Shown piece by piece: positions 9,101 through 24,100 of a stretch of 64,000 bases of DNA. The first letter of the stretch is position 1. Each line of letters opens with the position of its first letter. Position numbers and translations under genes: made by a program. The notes beneath the pieces are model-generated. The model was not told the DNA's origin. It was given only the letters and a program-made list of their open reading frames with translations, and ran no database searches. The DNA is from Plectrocnemia conspersa (lineage: Eukaryota; Arthropoda; Insecta; Trichoptera; Polycentropodidae), in contig VTFK01000141.1 in the NCBI GenBank assembly GCA_009617715.1, forward strand, positions 496,001-560,000, given 5' to 3'.

Positions 9101-12100
9101 GATAAATATTATTTGGCACAAGTATAAAAAAGTTTGCTATTCCTGTTCCATTTATCATATATTTTAACTAATCTATATGACTTTCAACTTCCAGCTACTA
9201 TACATTAAGTGATCAATTACTCATCGGAAGAATACAAGGTAACACCATGATTAACAGAGAGGGGCTTTTGCAATCTAATAGTGTAATGGTGTGTATTACA
9301 TTTACATTGACATGACACTCGACTATCCGACTAAATAAAATATTACTACGTTTTTATGTAATTTAAGTGTGAATAATGGATCTGTTCCAAGACAACCGAT
9401 AGTGTATTGCTATAAATATAAAACTAGTGCGCCATTAAAAATACCAGTACCAATTTATTCGAATCTACTCTATACTATAATTATCATAGTTTGTCCTTCG
9501 GTTTGTGTTTCTTACTAAGAACTCGCGATTGCAATTTTAAATAGGATACTATATAGTTAAGATTTATCAAACACATATAATTTCATCTGACACAATTTTA
9601 ATAATTATTTGAGTGTATTTAACAAATAGATTTAAAAGCGAGTAATATTTATGTACTTAAGTTCTTAGATGATTTACACAGTACAAACTAGAGTGTTGCT
9701 GAAGAATTGGATACATAAATGTGATTGAAAACATAAGTAATTAATTAAGGCTTCGTTCGCTCGCTATAAGATAAACGTTTCATGCTCAATTTTATGCCGC
9801 AATGTCACGAGCGGAGCATCCAAAATACCAATATGTGCTGGCAGATAAAACTTATTCAATAAAACATTGTTTATGACCAATTGTTAAAGGATACGATATA
9901 ATAGGAAATAAAACGCGTGTGAAACAGGGAACGAAAGCTCTATCATATAAAATCTAATGACCCTATTACTGAAATACTTATGAAAGAACTTCTTATAACA
10001 TAAATTTTAAACGCTACAACTGCTATATTTTTCATATTAGTGCAAGATAGCTGAAATAATTATCATTAACCCATTAGTTTGCTAATATTGTTGTATGAAG
10101 TAGATTAAAATAATATTCGCCAGAAAAATTGTTAGCAACAGAAAAATTATTATTAAATTAATATTAATTACCCAATCAAATAACTCTTTATGTGTAATTG
10201 TTATCAACAATGTATGTATATATATTGTACATACATATATGATTCAATCATTAAAATATTAATATATATATATAAATACATATATTCTATGAAATTTAAT
10301 AATGACTGTTGCCAATGAAAATTTTATAAATATGATTTTATGATTATTAAATATTTTTTCTTCAAATAATATATTTAGAAGTTGAAAGGAATTATTTACA
10401 TTAATTTTATTTAAATATTGATAACAAAAGTAAATATACTATAAAAAATTATGTATAATATAATTATATTATATTATATTATTTATTGATTCTTGATTTA
10501 AATTAATTGTATTTACAGAATACAGATATATTAAGAACTGCATTTAGGAAACAAAAAGCGGAGGTTCAAACAAATATATTGTAAATAAAGAAGACAGGAA
10601 GTTCTTAAGTTTAACCGTCAAATTCAAATTTTGATTATTTATTTATTTATTTATTAAAATTATAACCATCGTGACCTGACAGGCAAACCTAATGCGTCAC
10701 GATAGTCAAAAGTACTAATACATCATAATACATACAAATATAAACAAGACAAAACAACAGACACAAATCACCTCAACAGGTGTGCATTGTCCCATACGAA
10801 TTGAACCAAAACTCCATAAGTGCAAGAGAAAATGTCAATATTACTATGGACAGAATTGAGCAGATAAATGGCCTTGGCCAGAGAAGAGTTGGCAAGTGCT
10901 CCAGTTCTACACTTAACAGGCAAGAATAGTGAACGCGACCGAGAACTATATCCACCTTCAGGAGCCCACATTTGAAGCTGCTCGAGCACTGAAGGATTGT
11001 CTACGATGCCCTTGAGCAATTTCCAGAAGTGTTTAATTACATAAACACTTCTGCGAGTCGACAAAGAAACGTATCCCAGGGCTCCCAAAATAAAAGCACT
11101 GGGAAACAAGAACGGATAATACCCGTATTCCTTCAAATATAAATATCGAAGAAATTTACGTTGTACTTTTTCCAGCTTCAATTCATTACATTGACTCATT
11201 ACGCCTGGGATCCAAATGATGGAGCTAGTTTCTAGTATGCTGCGGACTAGAGTATCATAAAGAGTGCGCAATACTAAAGTATTCCTAAAGTAACGCGCAT
11301 TTCTCAAGATAAAACCGAGCATTTTTAAGGATTTGCTATGAGTCTCTGCAATATGCTGGCTAAATTTCCAACGTTCTTCGAAAGTCACTCCTAAATCCTT
11401 AGTTGAAGAAAACCTTTCCAGAAAATATCCACCTAGATGGTATGAATATTTTGCCGGCGTTAACGACCTTGAAAATGAAATTGTGTGACATTTCTTTACA
11501 CTGAAAGGCAATTGGTTATAGCAAAGCCCATTTCCATATAGAGTTGAGATCCTCCTGTAGGTCGAGGGGAATCAGAAATCGAATGCATTTTCTTGTAAAT
11601 TTTCAAGTCATCTGCATATAATAAAAAAATCTGAATGCTCTATTGCTGTTTCTATGTCATTAATGAACAATAAAAAACAACAATGGACCCAAATTGGATC
11701 CTTGAGGTACTCCAGTAGGGGTCTTATATCGTTCTGAAAAAGAGTTATTATACTTGACGAATTGATATCTATTGGTCAAGTAATTTGAGAATAGATTTAT
11801 GAGATCTTCAGAAAACCCAAAATTAGATAACTTTTTTACATTATAAAATTTAAAACTAATTACAACGGCGGCTAAAAATATTGTTTGTTGCAAAACATTA
11901 CAAAACACAAATATTTCAGAACCACTCTTGTTTTGCCTTTTATATGCGAGCGTGATTTAATTTTATCGTAAAAACACGTGAAATGGCTCACCCGTCCCAA
12001 TATACTGTTGACAGCGAAAATGTATTTCTATTATAAGTCAAAGGATTAACAGAAACTTTATGAAGTGTCACCCATTATTTAACTCTTACGGATTATAAAC

Positions 12101-15100
12101 TTGAAAGCATCATAAAATTTCATAATCTTTTAATTATGAATCACCTAATTGTATAAGCAGAATTTTATCTTTTTATATTTGCAAAAGTAAATAATAAATA
12201 TTTTTTGTTACTTCTAAATCATTGGAGTATAAAAATTCTGTTCACATCCCTTACTAGAGAGCTAACCATCAACCGATGGATACCAAGCGATCAAGGCGAT
12301 AAATAATAATAATATACTTAAATGCCATTTGTTATGTACAACCGTCCCCCGAGTAAGCCGTTTGTATTTTCAGCAAACACTTACATTTTATTTTTTTCGT
12401 TAAGCGGAAAATGTTTGAGGATGCCGAAATGAAATGTATCATTAAACTTACATTGTGAAACAATACTTTCGGACTTGAAATTAAAAAAAACGGGTAATCG
12501 TATAAAAATTAAGGCTATCAATTGATAATTTCTGCTGTGATAATCCAAGTTTCTAATCAAAAACAAGCGAGATGCCTAAAAACTATTTATCAGAAACTCA
12601 TAAAGATCAATAAATAATAATAATAATCGTACCTGATGCATGGAATAAACAGCCGTGACGACCAGTACGTGCATTATGTTATGCGAATTTAAGTAAAGGT
12701 CAACTGTTCCCGGAAACCACCTTTCTGGAATGTTCATCGCTCCTATTACACCCCCAACGGCTGAGACAGCATCCTGAAAGCAATAATTTTTCGTGTTCGA
12801 CAGCAAAACCAAAATTATTTCCTAGTTCGAAGCCGAAGCTTTACCTGAAGCACAACGTGTGTAAGCGAAGCTGGATCTCCTCCCCCAAGACCCATGACTC
12901 TTAAAGCAGTAAGTATTATTCTCATCGTAAACGGAAGCACAAAGCATAGCCGTCTTTCCCACGGGGACCAAGCGGTCATGGCCTGAAAAGTCACAAGTTT
13001 ATTTTAATACATGGTATACATTAAAATTGAGTAGCTATCATTATGTATTTACACGTACCTTGTACAAGCCCCATATACTCATTAAACAGTAAACGGTTAT
13101 CGTGGTCCATTTAGTAAACCACGGCAGACAAAACACTGTAGCTGTAACCATCGGCAGTGCCCCTGAAAAGTAATAAATAGATAATTGATAATCATATATA
13201 CTTAGATGATTCACTAAATCGACGACAAGCTTAGACTTCTAAGATCAATTCAATACATCTGTTAACAAAAAAATATCGCTAGAGATTAGAGGCAAAACTT
13301 TTTGGGCCACTTCAATAAAAAAAAACTATATTGAACATAATGGAATTTGGCCGCATTGCTAATTTTACTGGATATTGTACTCAAATATTGCCATATTTTT
13401 AAAGGCAACTGTGATATCTGTATAATGTTAATATTTTTCGTGATTATAGTTTCTCATATGTATTGCCTCAAATATTATTATGCTCACTTTGTTTGCGAAA
13501 AAGATGAAAATAGCTTTCAACTTCACTCATTCTTTTTTTACCTAATCTAGCTCAAGTGGGAAACCTTTTCAGTCTCATATTTCACAGTCGACTCAAGTTT
13601 TGCGGCCCGCATGTACGAAGTGTTATAAAAAATAACCACTATTTTAATTTGTATTAAAAAAAATTATTTATTTTTTAATATTGTTATTTATTGTCTCCAT
13701 AACATATATTAAACTCATGCTAGCGTTTTTTCAATTCACAAGACATTTATGGAATGCACTATTTTGTATAGTCTTCAGCTCTCTGCGATTTTGCACTTAT
13801 CTTCCATATGGTCGTAAAACGTTGTCCTTTCAATGTATTATTTATGTGCGGGAACAAAGGGATGGATGGGGGGGCAGATAGAGGAATTTTCCACCCTTGA
13901 ATTTAGCCAGAAAAATGCATATCATAAATGACAAATAAAAAAAAAAAGAAATACTATGAAACTTAGTGAAATCAAAATATTAAAAAAACGACCACTAACT
14001 GGCTAAATTTTGCCCCCCCCCCTCCCTGGAAAAACAATGAAATAAAATTATAGAATTATCCCTCAAAAAAATTTTAAAATACAGTCTCGAATCTATCCCG
14101 AAAAGATTTTTTTAAATATTTAATTTCAGTGAAATAATATCGGAATACATTTTTACTAGTAGATATATATTTTTACCAACAAAATATAATTTATTGTGCA
14201 GGTGCTTGTAAAATTATATGATTTTAATTTTTCCATACGTAGTAATATATATACATTTATGTGTATTTTAAGTGAAGCTATATTTTCACTATTGAAGTCC
14301 AAATACATTTTTACCAGATATATATTTTTACTAGTGAAAATATAATTTAATCTGATAGACGCTAGTGAAATTATATGATATTCTAAAATATCAATAAAAC
14401 TCAATTTGACAGTTTCGAAACGTTCATTTGCTGTTCAAACCCAAACCTAAAAAAAGAAATACTATGAATATAAATGAAATCAAAATATTAAAAAAACGAT
14501 CACTGACTGGCCAATTATTGTCCCCCCCCCTTCCTACTAAAAAGTTGAAATGATGTCATTGGGTTATAAAAATATTATAAAAATATGTTTTTTCATTGAA
14601 ATCATATCGGATTATATTTTCAATGAAAGATATGTGTTTTTCTCAGTAAAAATATAATTTATCTGGCAGGTGCTAGTAAAATTAAATGATTTCAATGTAG
14701 TAATATATACATTTGCATAATTATCATTATTTATTTTTATGTGATATAACTGTGCACATACGACTAAAAGTGTCGAGAAGGATTGGAACATGCTACGAGA
14801 GTGCATTCAAATAAGATGTGATGATGGAAGGATTGGAAGGTGCTGGCGAGGGATAAAAATAAAAAGAAGTAGATTAATTAAAATTTTATCTAAAAAAGCA
14901 TCGTGAAAAATATTTTTTAGATATTGTCATGTTAACTATAAATATGACAATCTGCGTGCTGAAACAGCAAAAAAATTCATATGGTGAGCTCTGTCATGAA
15001 ATTTGCATAACGTATCATGTCTCGATTTTATAGGTCAACTATTTATAGCTTGCAACGTTAACTATGGATCTTTAAACTATCCGCTTAACTGTTAAATATC

Positions 15101-18100
15101 ATTTAAAAAATTTTCCCTTGATAAAACATACATAAAATAATGAAAATCGAACATCCAAAAAAGTATTGTTTACTTTTACTTTTAAAAAAACATAGGCTTA
15201 CAATATTTAATTTTATAATCACTAACTTGTAATGTAAAATTGGATTAAAAATAAAATAAAATAATGCGTTTTGTTTAGCCAGGAATGTTGAACTTTTCTA
15301 ATCGTTATATTCAAAGTAAATAGTCAAGGTTTATTTAGTAGTACAGCACTTTTTTTTTGTATGTAACTGAATAAACTTTTAGCTAAAATACGATATTATA
15401 TTCAAAGATTTATTTATTTTGCTAATTTAGTTAATTGTTTATACACTAAACAAATATAAGTAAAACATACACATAAAATATAAATACAAAAAAAAAAAAA
15501 TCAGTATTATTATCCATTTATTATTTACAAAGGTGTTTCTTTATTCCATTGAAGATATTGTTCTACCTTTTTATTTTTATGAATTATTCTAGGAATATTA
15601 TTATACAAATTCACATCAGTTATCTATCTTTAAATTATCTCTATTTCTAGGATTCAATTTATGTACATCTTTATTTCTTATTAAATACTTATTAAAATTT
15701 TCCATGTTGCTTTAATTATATTTACATCCAATTTACGATAAGAACCAACTGATGAAGCGTCGAGAATATTAGGAACGTAGTCAATATATGCACGTTTAGA
15801 AATAATCGACTAAATTATTAAAGTGTTTTAGAATATTTAGTACCAATTAAATTTATGGGGCTAATCACCATCCGCTTAGGTCGGATATTGAACGGATAGA
15901 GTGTGAGAAATCACATTTTGTTATGTTTTCAATAGTGAATCAATTTTACGTTATTACGTTATTTTCTTTCGTATGTAAAAAAATATTTGTGAATAAGTGC
16001 TTGTATTTGTAAATGAGAATGGTTGACTGTAAAATTCAAAATATTATCAAATAAAAATTGTGTAGTAGTGGCAAAAAAATGGTGAACCACTGACTTTAGA
16101 ATATATAAACCTAGTACATGTGTATTTGTTTCCCATATTATGACACAAATCTATTGTTCAATCCTAGATATTATACAATTACACATTCCTAATCTTGACA
16201 AGATCAGAATGCGGGATATTCAATAGCAGCATTGTCTATTTGAAATTCAAGCTAGCACGCGAAACTGGTGACGTCATACAAATGTCAGTTTTCCTCTACT
16301 GTGTCAGATTCATTCGAATACCTTACACTTTTCCTCTTTTCTTTATCTTGATGAAAATCTTTGATTTAAAAAAAATACTCAGCAATCTTGTCACGCATAC
16401 TCTTTAAGTCGATAATGTAATAATAACGACAAGGACTATGCAATATGTAAGGTTTCTTGGGAATAATTTTATAATAAACATTCGAGAAAATTGTATACCC
16501 TTTAACGGCCCTGCGAATTCAAGGACTTTGTCCCGGAAGAGGTTTAGCGGGTAGCGCATGGCTTTCAAGGTTAGGTCGCGTTTGGTTTATCGCTGCGTCA
16601 AAATTTTTCACTGACTGCTGAAAAGGTCAGACTATTATATTTTATTTTATTTGACTACATACATATATAGTGTAATGTAGCTTTGAAAATATCTATATAT
16701 TATATAATCAATAAATAACTTTTTTGATGTGATTTTTTTTCTACTTTTCTTAAAATATTCAGTATTCGACATTTTGTATAAGAGTATTTATATATTTACA
16801 TTAGGTTTCATTTTAAATGCGGAAAATATCGTTTAATAGTTTCAATAGCATGTCAAGTTTTTTATTAAACGGAAGTGAGAATAATTAAAGTGAATGATTG
16901 ACGATATTTCGATTTTTTTATCAATGTATTTCGAAATTGTTTGTTATTAATATGTGATTTATAAATATTACGATTAAACAGGCAATTGTTTTAAAAGATA
17001 TGTGCATTTAAATAAATACTCTGTTCTTTAAAACGAACTGTTTGTGCATTTATGTAAGGTAAGTTTTCGTTTTTTTTTCGGAAAAGGATTCGTTGCAGAA
17101 AGTTATTTATGGGTGTTCACTGTTTCTGACCAATGCCGTTTTATGCTACAATTATTTTATATATTGCTCTTTTAAACTATCCTCCTTGCAGGTGGGGCGA
17201 GGGGGGCGGGCCGCCCCGGGCGGCACTTGCTTGGGGGCGGCATATTTGCGATGGTACTTAACCCTAAATGCACTAATATATATATATTTATTGATATCCA
17301 CGAATAGCAAGAGCTTAACAATAACCAATTAATTATTTTAAGAAATGCTGATTTTATGACTATGCAAAAAATGTATAGGAAGGGAGGGGGGCGGAAATTT
17401 TAAGGATCGCTCCGGGCACCACATACCCTAGCTACGCCACTGCCTCCTTGCATTTTAACAACTTAAATCACAAAATTTGATTCCCGGCGCATTGAATAGT
17501 TTCCTCAACAGAATAGAATAGTGAAATAGTAAATAATAATTTCGATAAAAATTGAAATCTAATGTAAAAATAATTTTATGTTTAATTTTAAAGAATTTTA
17601 CTATGAATTTAAAACAAATAAAAAAAATAAAAAAATCTTTTGGTAGATTTTTAATTTTCAATTTTTTTGGGCTATAATATGAAAATGACCAAGACATATT
17701 TGCTTTTTTATATATAATAGAATAAAACTGCTAAAATATTGAAATGTTGTCAAGATTTACACTAATGGTAAAAAATTGTCTTTGTCTCAAAACTTACGGT
17801 AATAAAATAATAGCGTAAAAGATTCCACATTGAGTCTTATGGGTTACTGATTCACACCCCTAGGGTTCTCAAACCGAAAAGTAAATAATACGCCGTAATT
17901 ACCCTCGGAATGCAGAGAAAAAAATTTATTTTGGTGCATAACAGTTGCGCAAACAATACGCCATCGGGCGACAATACGCTACATAATTGAGCGTTTTCCA
18001 CTGCGACGGCGACGGCACTATTTTATTGCTTTTGCCGTAGATTTTAAACAGGGCACTCTTTGAATTTGGCCAGAAAAATGCATGCCCTTTCATGCAATAC

Positions 18101-21100
18101 AATGAATCCTAATGTAATCGAAATATAAAAAAACAAATTTTTGCCCCCCTCTGGGAAAAGTTTAAATGAAGTCCCTGGCATATATGAAAGGCAGCTGATT
18201 TTTGTGTAAAAAGTAATGTTCGGTTAATATATATGTTTGTCGTTTCATCGGAAACACTGCCACTGCTTTGGGTTTTATTAAAAATTATGCGAATGTGTGT
18301 GAATAATGTTACGAACGCTTCGAAACGTATCACCGTTTATATTTCCCTAAAAAAAATAAAGAAAGAAAAAGCAACTCGACATTTTCTCATTAGCATTACT
18401 ACACCGTGCCTAGAATTTTCATCTGGCTAATGCGGCCCGGCGCGGGATAATGTGTGCGCCGAGATGACGTAGATTGCGGCAACCTGCTGCTGTGAATGGC
18501 TCTGTGACGTACTGCATAACGTACGTTCAACGTTTTACTACAATCCGGTTAGGGGCGCCAGCCAGGGGCATCCAACTCTCCGGACGTTCATAAATAAACA
18601 ACCGGTCGCAACCAGAAAATGGCAAAAGGCCACCCCTGCGGTTTTGCTACATTACCCCCGACCTGTTTTCAAGTACAGCGAATTGCTTAAGTGCCCAAAG
18701 AAAAACTGTGGCGTAAACGGCGTAATTATTTATCGCCGGCGATTACCCACGAAAATTAGTGGAAATCCCCCACTTAAATATTGATGTGTGGGCGAAGATT
18801 GTTTTTCTCTATGAGCGAAAAATAGTCAAGATATAGCCCCGATTTATATATATTATTTATTATATATCATAACAAATACAGTAAGCTGAGTGTTAACATA
18901 TAATTTTTATATTAATAAATACAAATTGTCAACAACTTAGTCATAAACGGTCAGTAATGCTTCAATAGCGGCTATTAACCCTTGTTATGTGCCTGTCACT
19001 CATCCATAGCTTCAGCACGATTGGAAAGGCAAACTTATAAATAAATACCTGTTGCTTATTATACTATTAAAATAAATTTCTAAATATAATAAACGCACAT
19101 ATAAAATGCAGTTTCTTTCCAAACTAATTGCGGATCAAACAAATTTATAAAAAAACCCACTAAAAACATTAAATCTTTGTGAACATCATTTCAAGTGAAT
19201 TATAATATCAACCGAGGGACATGATAAATCTCCCATATTATACTATATATTATATATTTTGATAGCAATTGGAAAAAATTCAGTCAAAATTGATCTAAAA
19301 GCTAATTATAAAAAAAAAAAAATAGAAAAAATAGTTTTTATAATAATCACTAACTACTTATATTGTTTTTGCAATGAATTAGGAATATAGGGAAACTTCG
19401 GTTTACAAAAATAAATCTTAGGGAACGTATTCGTATATAAAAGCAAATTTCCCCGTAAGTTCCCTTATTGTCAAAGTACATTCAAACCAAATTTTAATCA
19501 ATAGGAGAGCGCAAAAAACAATTATCCCTTCTCAGAAGTAAAAAATCCACGTCAAAAGCAATAAAATCGTATGGAAGCCGTTGAAGTGAGAGCGTTCTCG
19601 CTGCAGTTTAATAAATAAATTAGAATATTAAGTATACATTATTACCGATTAAGAAATAAATTACAATATTTAGTCTTTTTTATATTCTATGCATGTTTAT
19701 ATGTATGTTTTGATTAATTTTGTTTGGTGTATAAATAATTAGCTATATTAGCTAAATAAATAAATAATATTACTACTAAGTGATAATCGAATGAAGCACT
19801 TCTAAACCAAATTTAGTCCAATAGGAGAGCGCTGCGACGACGGCGCCGACACGATTTTATTGCTTTTGACGCGAATTTCGGACTTCTGAGAAGTGATAAT
19901 TGTTTTTGCGCCCTCCTAATGCCCAAAATTCGGTTTAAGTATATCAATGTATTAAATAAATGAAAGTGAAGAAATAAATGGGACAAAAAGGTTTTTGTAC
20001 ACAATCATCCTATTGATTTTTATTTACGTATGAAGTGTTTTTAAAAGTACTTGAATGTAAGGAAAATTGTTTAATAGCGTCTTATTGTTTGAATCACGAA
20101 ATATGCTTAAATAGACTAATTGGTCAAAATATCGCCAACTTAAGTCGAAATTTGATCTGCTTGCTAATTATATTTCCCCAAGGAAAAAAAAACACGAAAA
20201 TGACAATAATTACTACATTTTTATTCAATATCTTCAAAAATCCTCAAATATGTATCAACATTCAACAATATACAGCAATAAAGCATTCAGTTCGACTTTA
20301 AATGAATGGGCATCTATCAAATTTTCTAAATAAACAACGTTTAAAGATACTCATTATGACGCTGCCACAACTACAAGACCTCTGAGGACCATCCACTGGA
20401 CATCATCGCTCCGCCAGCTTCTCCACCACCACTCGGAGAATAACAATATTCGCCATCACAGTTTGTTACAAGTCACACCCCTCAGGGTTAGAAACCTTAA
20501 AAGGTTAACAATATTATAAAAGCACATACAAATATTTTTAATAAATAAGTAATTGTCGGGACCACTCATAAACGTCGCGCAGAAATTAGTTACGCAAGAC
20601 ATGCTAAAATGATGATAAGACTAATGAATTTGTATTCTTGAGAATTATACCGGTTTTAAGCATTTAAAAAGAACAATAAATGGGAGAAATAGATCCAATG
20701 AAAATAAAGAAGAATACTTTGATCGAACCCCACAAAAAAACGGTTCGTTATGATTTATCAAATTTAAAATCCACCTGTTTCAATGAGCCAAAAATATATA
20801 TATATACATATTAGACAAAAACACATATCTAGGACTAGAAAGGAAATATCTTCGGTATATAAGTCAGAACACTGCCATACTGCTCTGTCTTCTATTCAGA
20901 AGCTTCCTTGATATGCCAAACTCACACCAAGCAGAGTTACACTGAATCGACCGAGATAACCATTAAAGCGGCCATACAATTTGGCTCAGTTAAGTAGTCA
21001 ACCTATAGTCATCAAGAGTATAAACATATTTTTTTCTAAAATAAATTAGGCATACATACCAAAGTGTTTTATATATTTTAACAAAAACTCAAATTAAATC

Positions 21101-24100
21101 TTTTATAGGCATTCAATATTAAATACTTATGAACTAAAAACGGTTTTTGGTGATATAGTATAATATTTACTATACTATCAAAGTTTGTATACTCGCAAAG
21201 TAATCATGGCAATTCAATATAGGGTCATTAGAGCATATTCTCTATTTCAGTATTTAAATATAATTTAATTTAACGTTTATAATTGGATCTTGTTTCTGAA
21301 ATGGTTAACTAACTACATAATAATATACGTTATTGTGTCCGAAACTACACGGTATACAGACTGAATACGTATAGAGTAATTAAACCACGGTCCTATTCAA
21401 ATACGCGTAGCAGAGATTCTTGAAACTGCTATAAATTACGTCTACACGATAGCTATACATTCGTGATAATTTTGTTGTTATAGTAATTATGGAAGTCGTT
21501 TGTACCATGAAATTATTTTTCATGCTATGTAATGAATCAATAGTCTAAATGTGACCTATTGTATTATATAATATAATACAAATATAATCGCTTTCTTCCT
21601 TTTGGTCAATATTAAATGAAAGACGATCACGAATACCGTTTACATAATGACTATATTAATACAGGTTTAAAATAGATGTATGTATATAAATTTTATAAAT
21701 CAATTATGATATTTTTTTATTTAATAGTTTATCATATAATTTATTTTTGTTCATCTTTTGTAAAAAATAAGCTGATTTTATAAAAAGCTTTCGTGGTTTA
21801 AGCTCGTTACATAAGCTCAATGTCAACCCCATTTTTAGGTTTCAAGTTCGTCGTTACTTTTAGTGTTAGAAAATGTTTGCAGGTCGCTTAACGACTAAGC
21901 GAAATGGCAAGTACTAAAATTATAATTATACACACACGTATGCACAAAAGGTTGGGCTAAAATTGGACAACTAGGCTGAAAGTAAAAAATAACATATTAA
22001 AATATCACAGATGTATGTAAATTGTATATCATTATAATGCCTACATATTAAAAATAATCAGCAAATCTGATATTTGTTAGTTAAACAATATTTAATATAA
22101 AATATATACAAATATTTAATAATTATATTATATTTACTGTAAAGTATAGTTAATGTTTATAACACTTTACTTTGATAATCTAAATATTTAAAGTATGGTA
22201 TCAAAGAGGATGTGCTATTAAAATAAATAAAGTAAGCTACGTTACATGAAAAAAAATCATTCATAGAGCCAGTGTTAAACTTGTACGACAAAACAGCAAT
22301 GTGAGAGATGTATCCCATCATTGAATTGCTTCCTAAACTCGTTTATTACATAGATAGAGGATCGAGCTTTCCATTAAAAGCCTTTCCTTGTTAATCGAAT
22401 CCAAATTGCAGTTAAAATGAACTCGCTATTCCATTTTGTATGATTCAATCGCATTGATTTGTAGAAATTATAAAAGCCTAAGCGATGAATATTAATATCA
22501 TACAATTATAGCAATGCCTCGATTCTTTCACGTCCAATTAATAATAAATTTCATCGCTCAAAAGCTTAATGTCGAATCAATACCGATTCATCGGCTCAAA
22601 TTGCCTTCCGAAAGAAAAAAAAGGGACGAAGAAAATTCTTCGGTTTTATTTTCCATTTTCCGCTATTATCGGACACTTTGATTGATCGAAGACACGTTTG
22701 ACCTCTGAGTAGTCTGAGGTCTAAATAGTCTCTCCGTCGAGCCGTTCAAGTGGTTTTTGGGGTCTTTTTATTGGTTTTGGATGCGATAAGTCATTAATGA
22801 AATAAAACCCGTTACTTTGTCTATTTAATTGGCAATTAAAACGATCCACCATTAAGGCGTAAATAATACTACGTTTTATCGTAAACGTATCATTAAACGA
22901 AAGCATACAAGACTTCTGAATAATTAATCAGTTGACCGCAACAGTTAAACGGCGATAATCCGCAAAGGTCATATATAATTCAATAATTCAACACGTGATT
23001 GCTTATGATTTATGTTGTATTTAATGATAAATCAACAGAAAATATTATTATTTGTGATTTATCAAAATAAGTGTAAATATAAGTTTTTTAATTTGCCTTT
23101 AAAAAATATTACATATTTTGGTGGTCTGAATACAAACGAGAAAGTCTGCAAGATGTCGTGGCGAAGTGCCGTCAAAAATATTTGAAATTTAAAACAATAA
23201 GTTAAGATTCTGTGGCGACCACACAAATAGGTACACACACAAAAAAAGGGCAATTTTCTTATTGTTAATGACCGTGACCAAAAACGTTCATGCATTAATA
23301 ATGAGCAAATATCATGGCACAAGAGGGATTTTTTTTCACCACACAACACGAGTCGTTAAGCGAATCCCTTTTGTGACAAAACGGTACGGACGCCACAATC
23401 AATCACCACATTAAAAATTCGAAAGTCTGGACAAGCAAAAAACTCGCTTTCGAAAATGCAACATCCGATTTCTCGAGCTCTACGAAGCGACTGCATCGAT
23501 TGGCTAGGAGACCGATGCGCAATCGCGATTGGCCAGCAAACGTGCAACCCCTAAAGGATATAAGCCTGTACTCCGAGAAGAAGAGGGCAGATGGCCTGAG
23601 ACAAAAGACGGGCAGAGACGAGCAGACAGCCACGCGCCCTCACCGACAGACCAGAAGATCATTCCTGAAACTCCCGAATTATCAAAGAACCGTTCGAAGA
23701 GTCACACTTGACACTCGCCGCATTCAGCCACAAGAGTCCAGAGCATCATCTACGGGCATCACTACCTGCGCCACCTTCACCTTCATCGCGAGAAACGTCA
23801 CGCCGTAATCGTCCATTTGTCACATGTAAATATCACTTAATAAAAGGTCCATCTAGATTCACACAAGAGTCTTATTGGCCGCTAGGTCAACCACCTCTAG
23901 GGCTACGCCCCTTAAAATTTTTATGTTTTTTATTTTATTTTATTTCAAAATGCATTTCATAACAATTATTATCAAAACATAACATTTAAAAATTAGCATT
24001 TGAATGTATGATTTAATCAGTAGCAAAACAAGATTTTTACAGAAACTCAAAAAAAAGCAAGAAAGAGTAGTTCAAAATAATAATTTACTAGTACATATTT

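Larger units (their letters stand above)
6161..12632 (-). other. PAQR4-like intron 5 (6.5 kb)
   Basis: GT at the 12632 end and AG at the 6161 end on the - strand. Besides the hAT MITE, palindromic MITE, module copies and non-LTR element listed separately, the remaining stretches (roughly 8.0-10.6 and 11.9-12.6 kb) are AT-rich with nothing recognisable. An exception is a 66-codon open stretch near 8627-8823 (+), without a start and of unknown origin. Confidence 0.7.

Noticed and set aside
10201..10290. TATATGTA-rich palindrome as a cruciform regulatory site
   Set aside because: Low-complexity AT/TG alternation gives such palindromes often in this window.
23403..23962. Several overlapping open frames of 60-102 codons
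   Set aside because: All six frames are open because the block is GC-rich and short of stops. Translations look like arbitrary Arg/Pro/Ser-rich sequence; an LTR-like block explains the region better.
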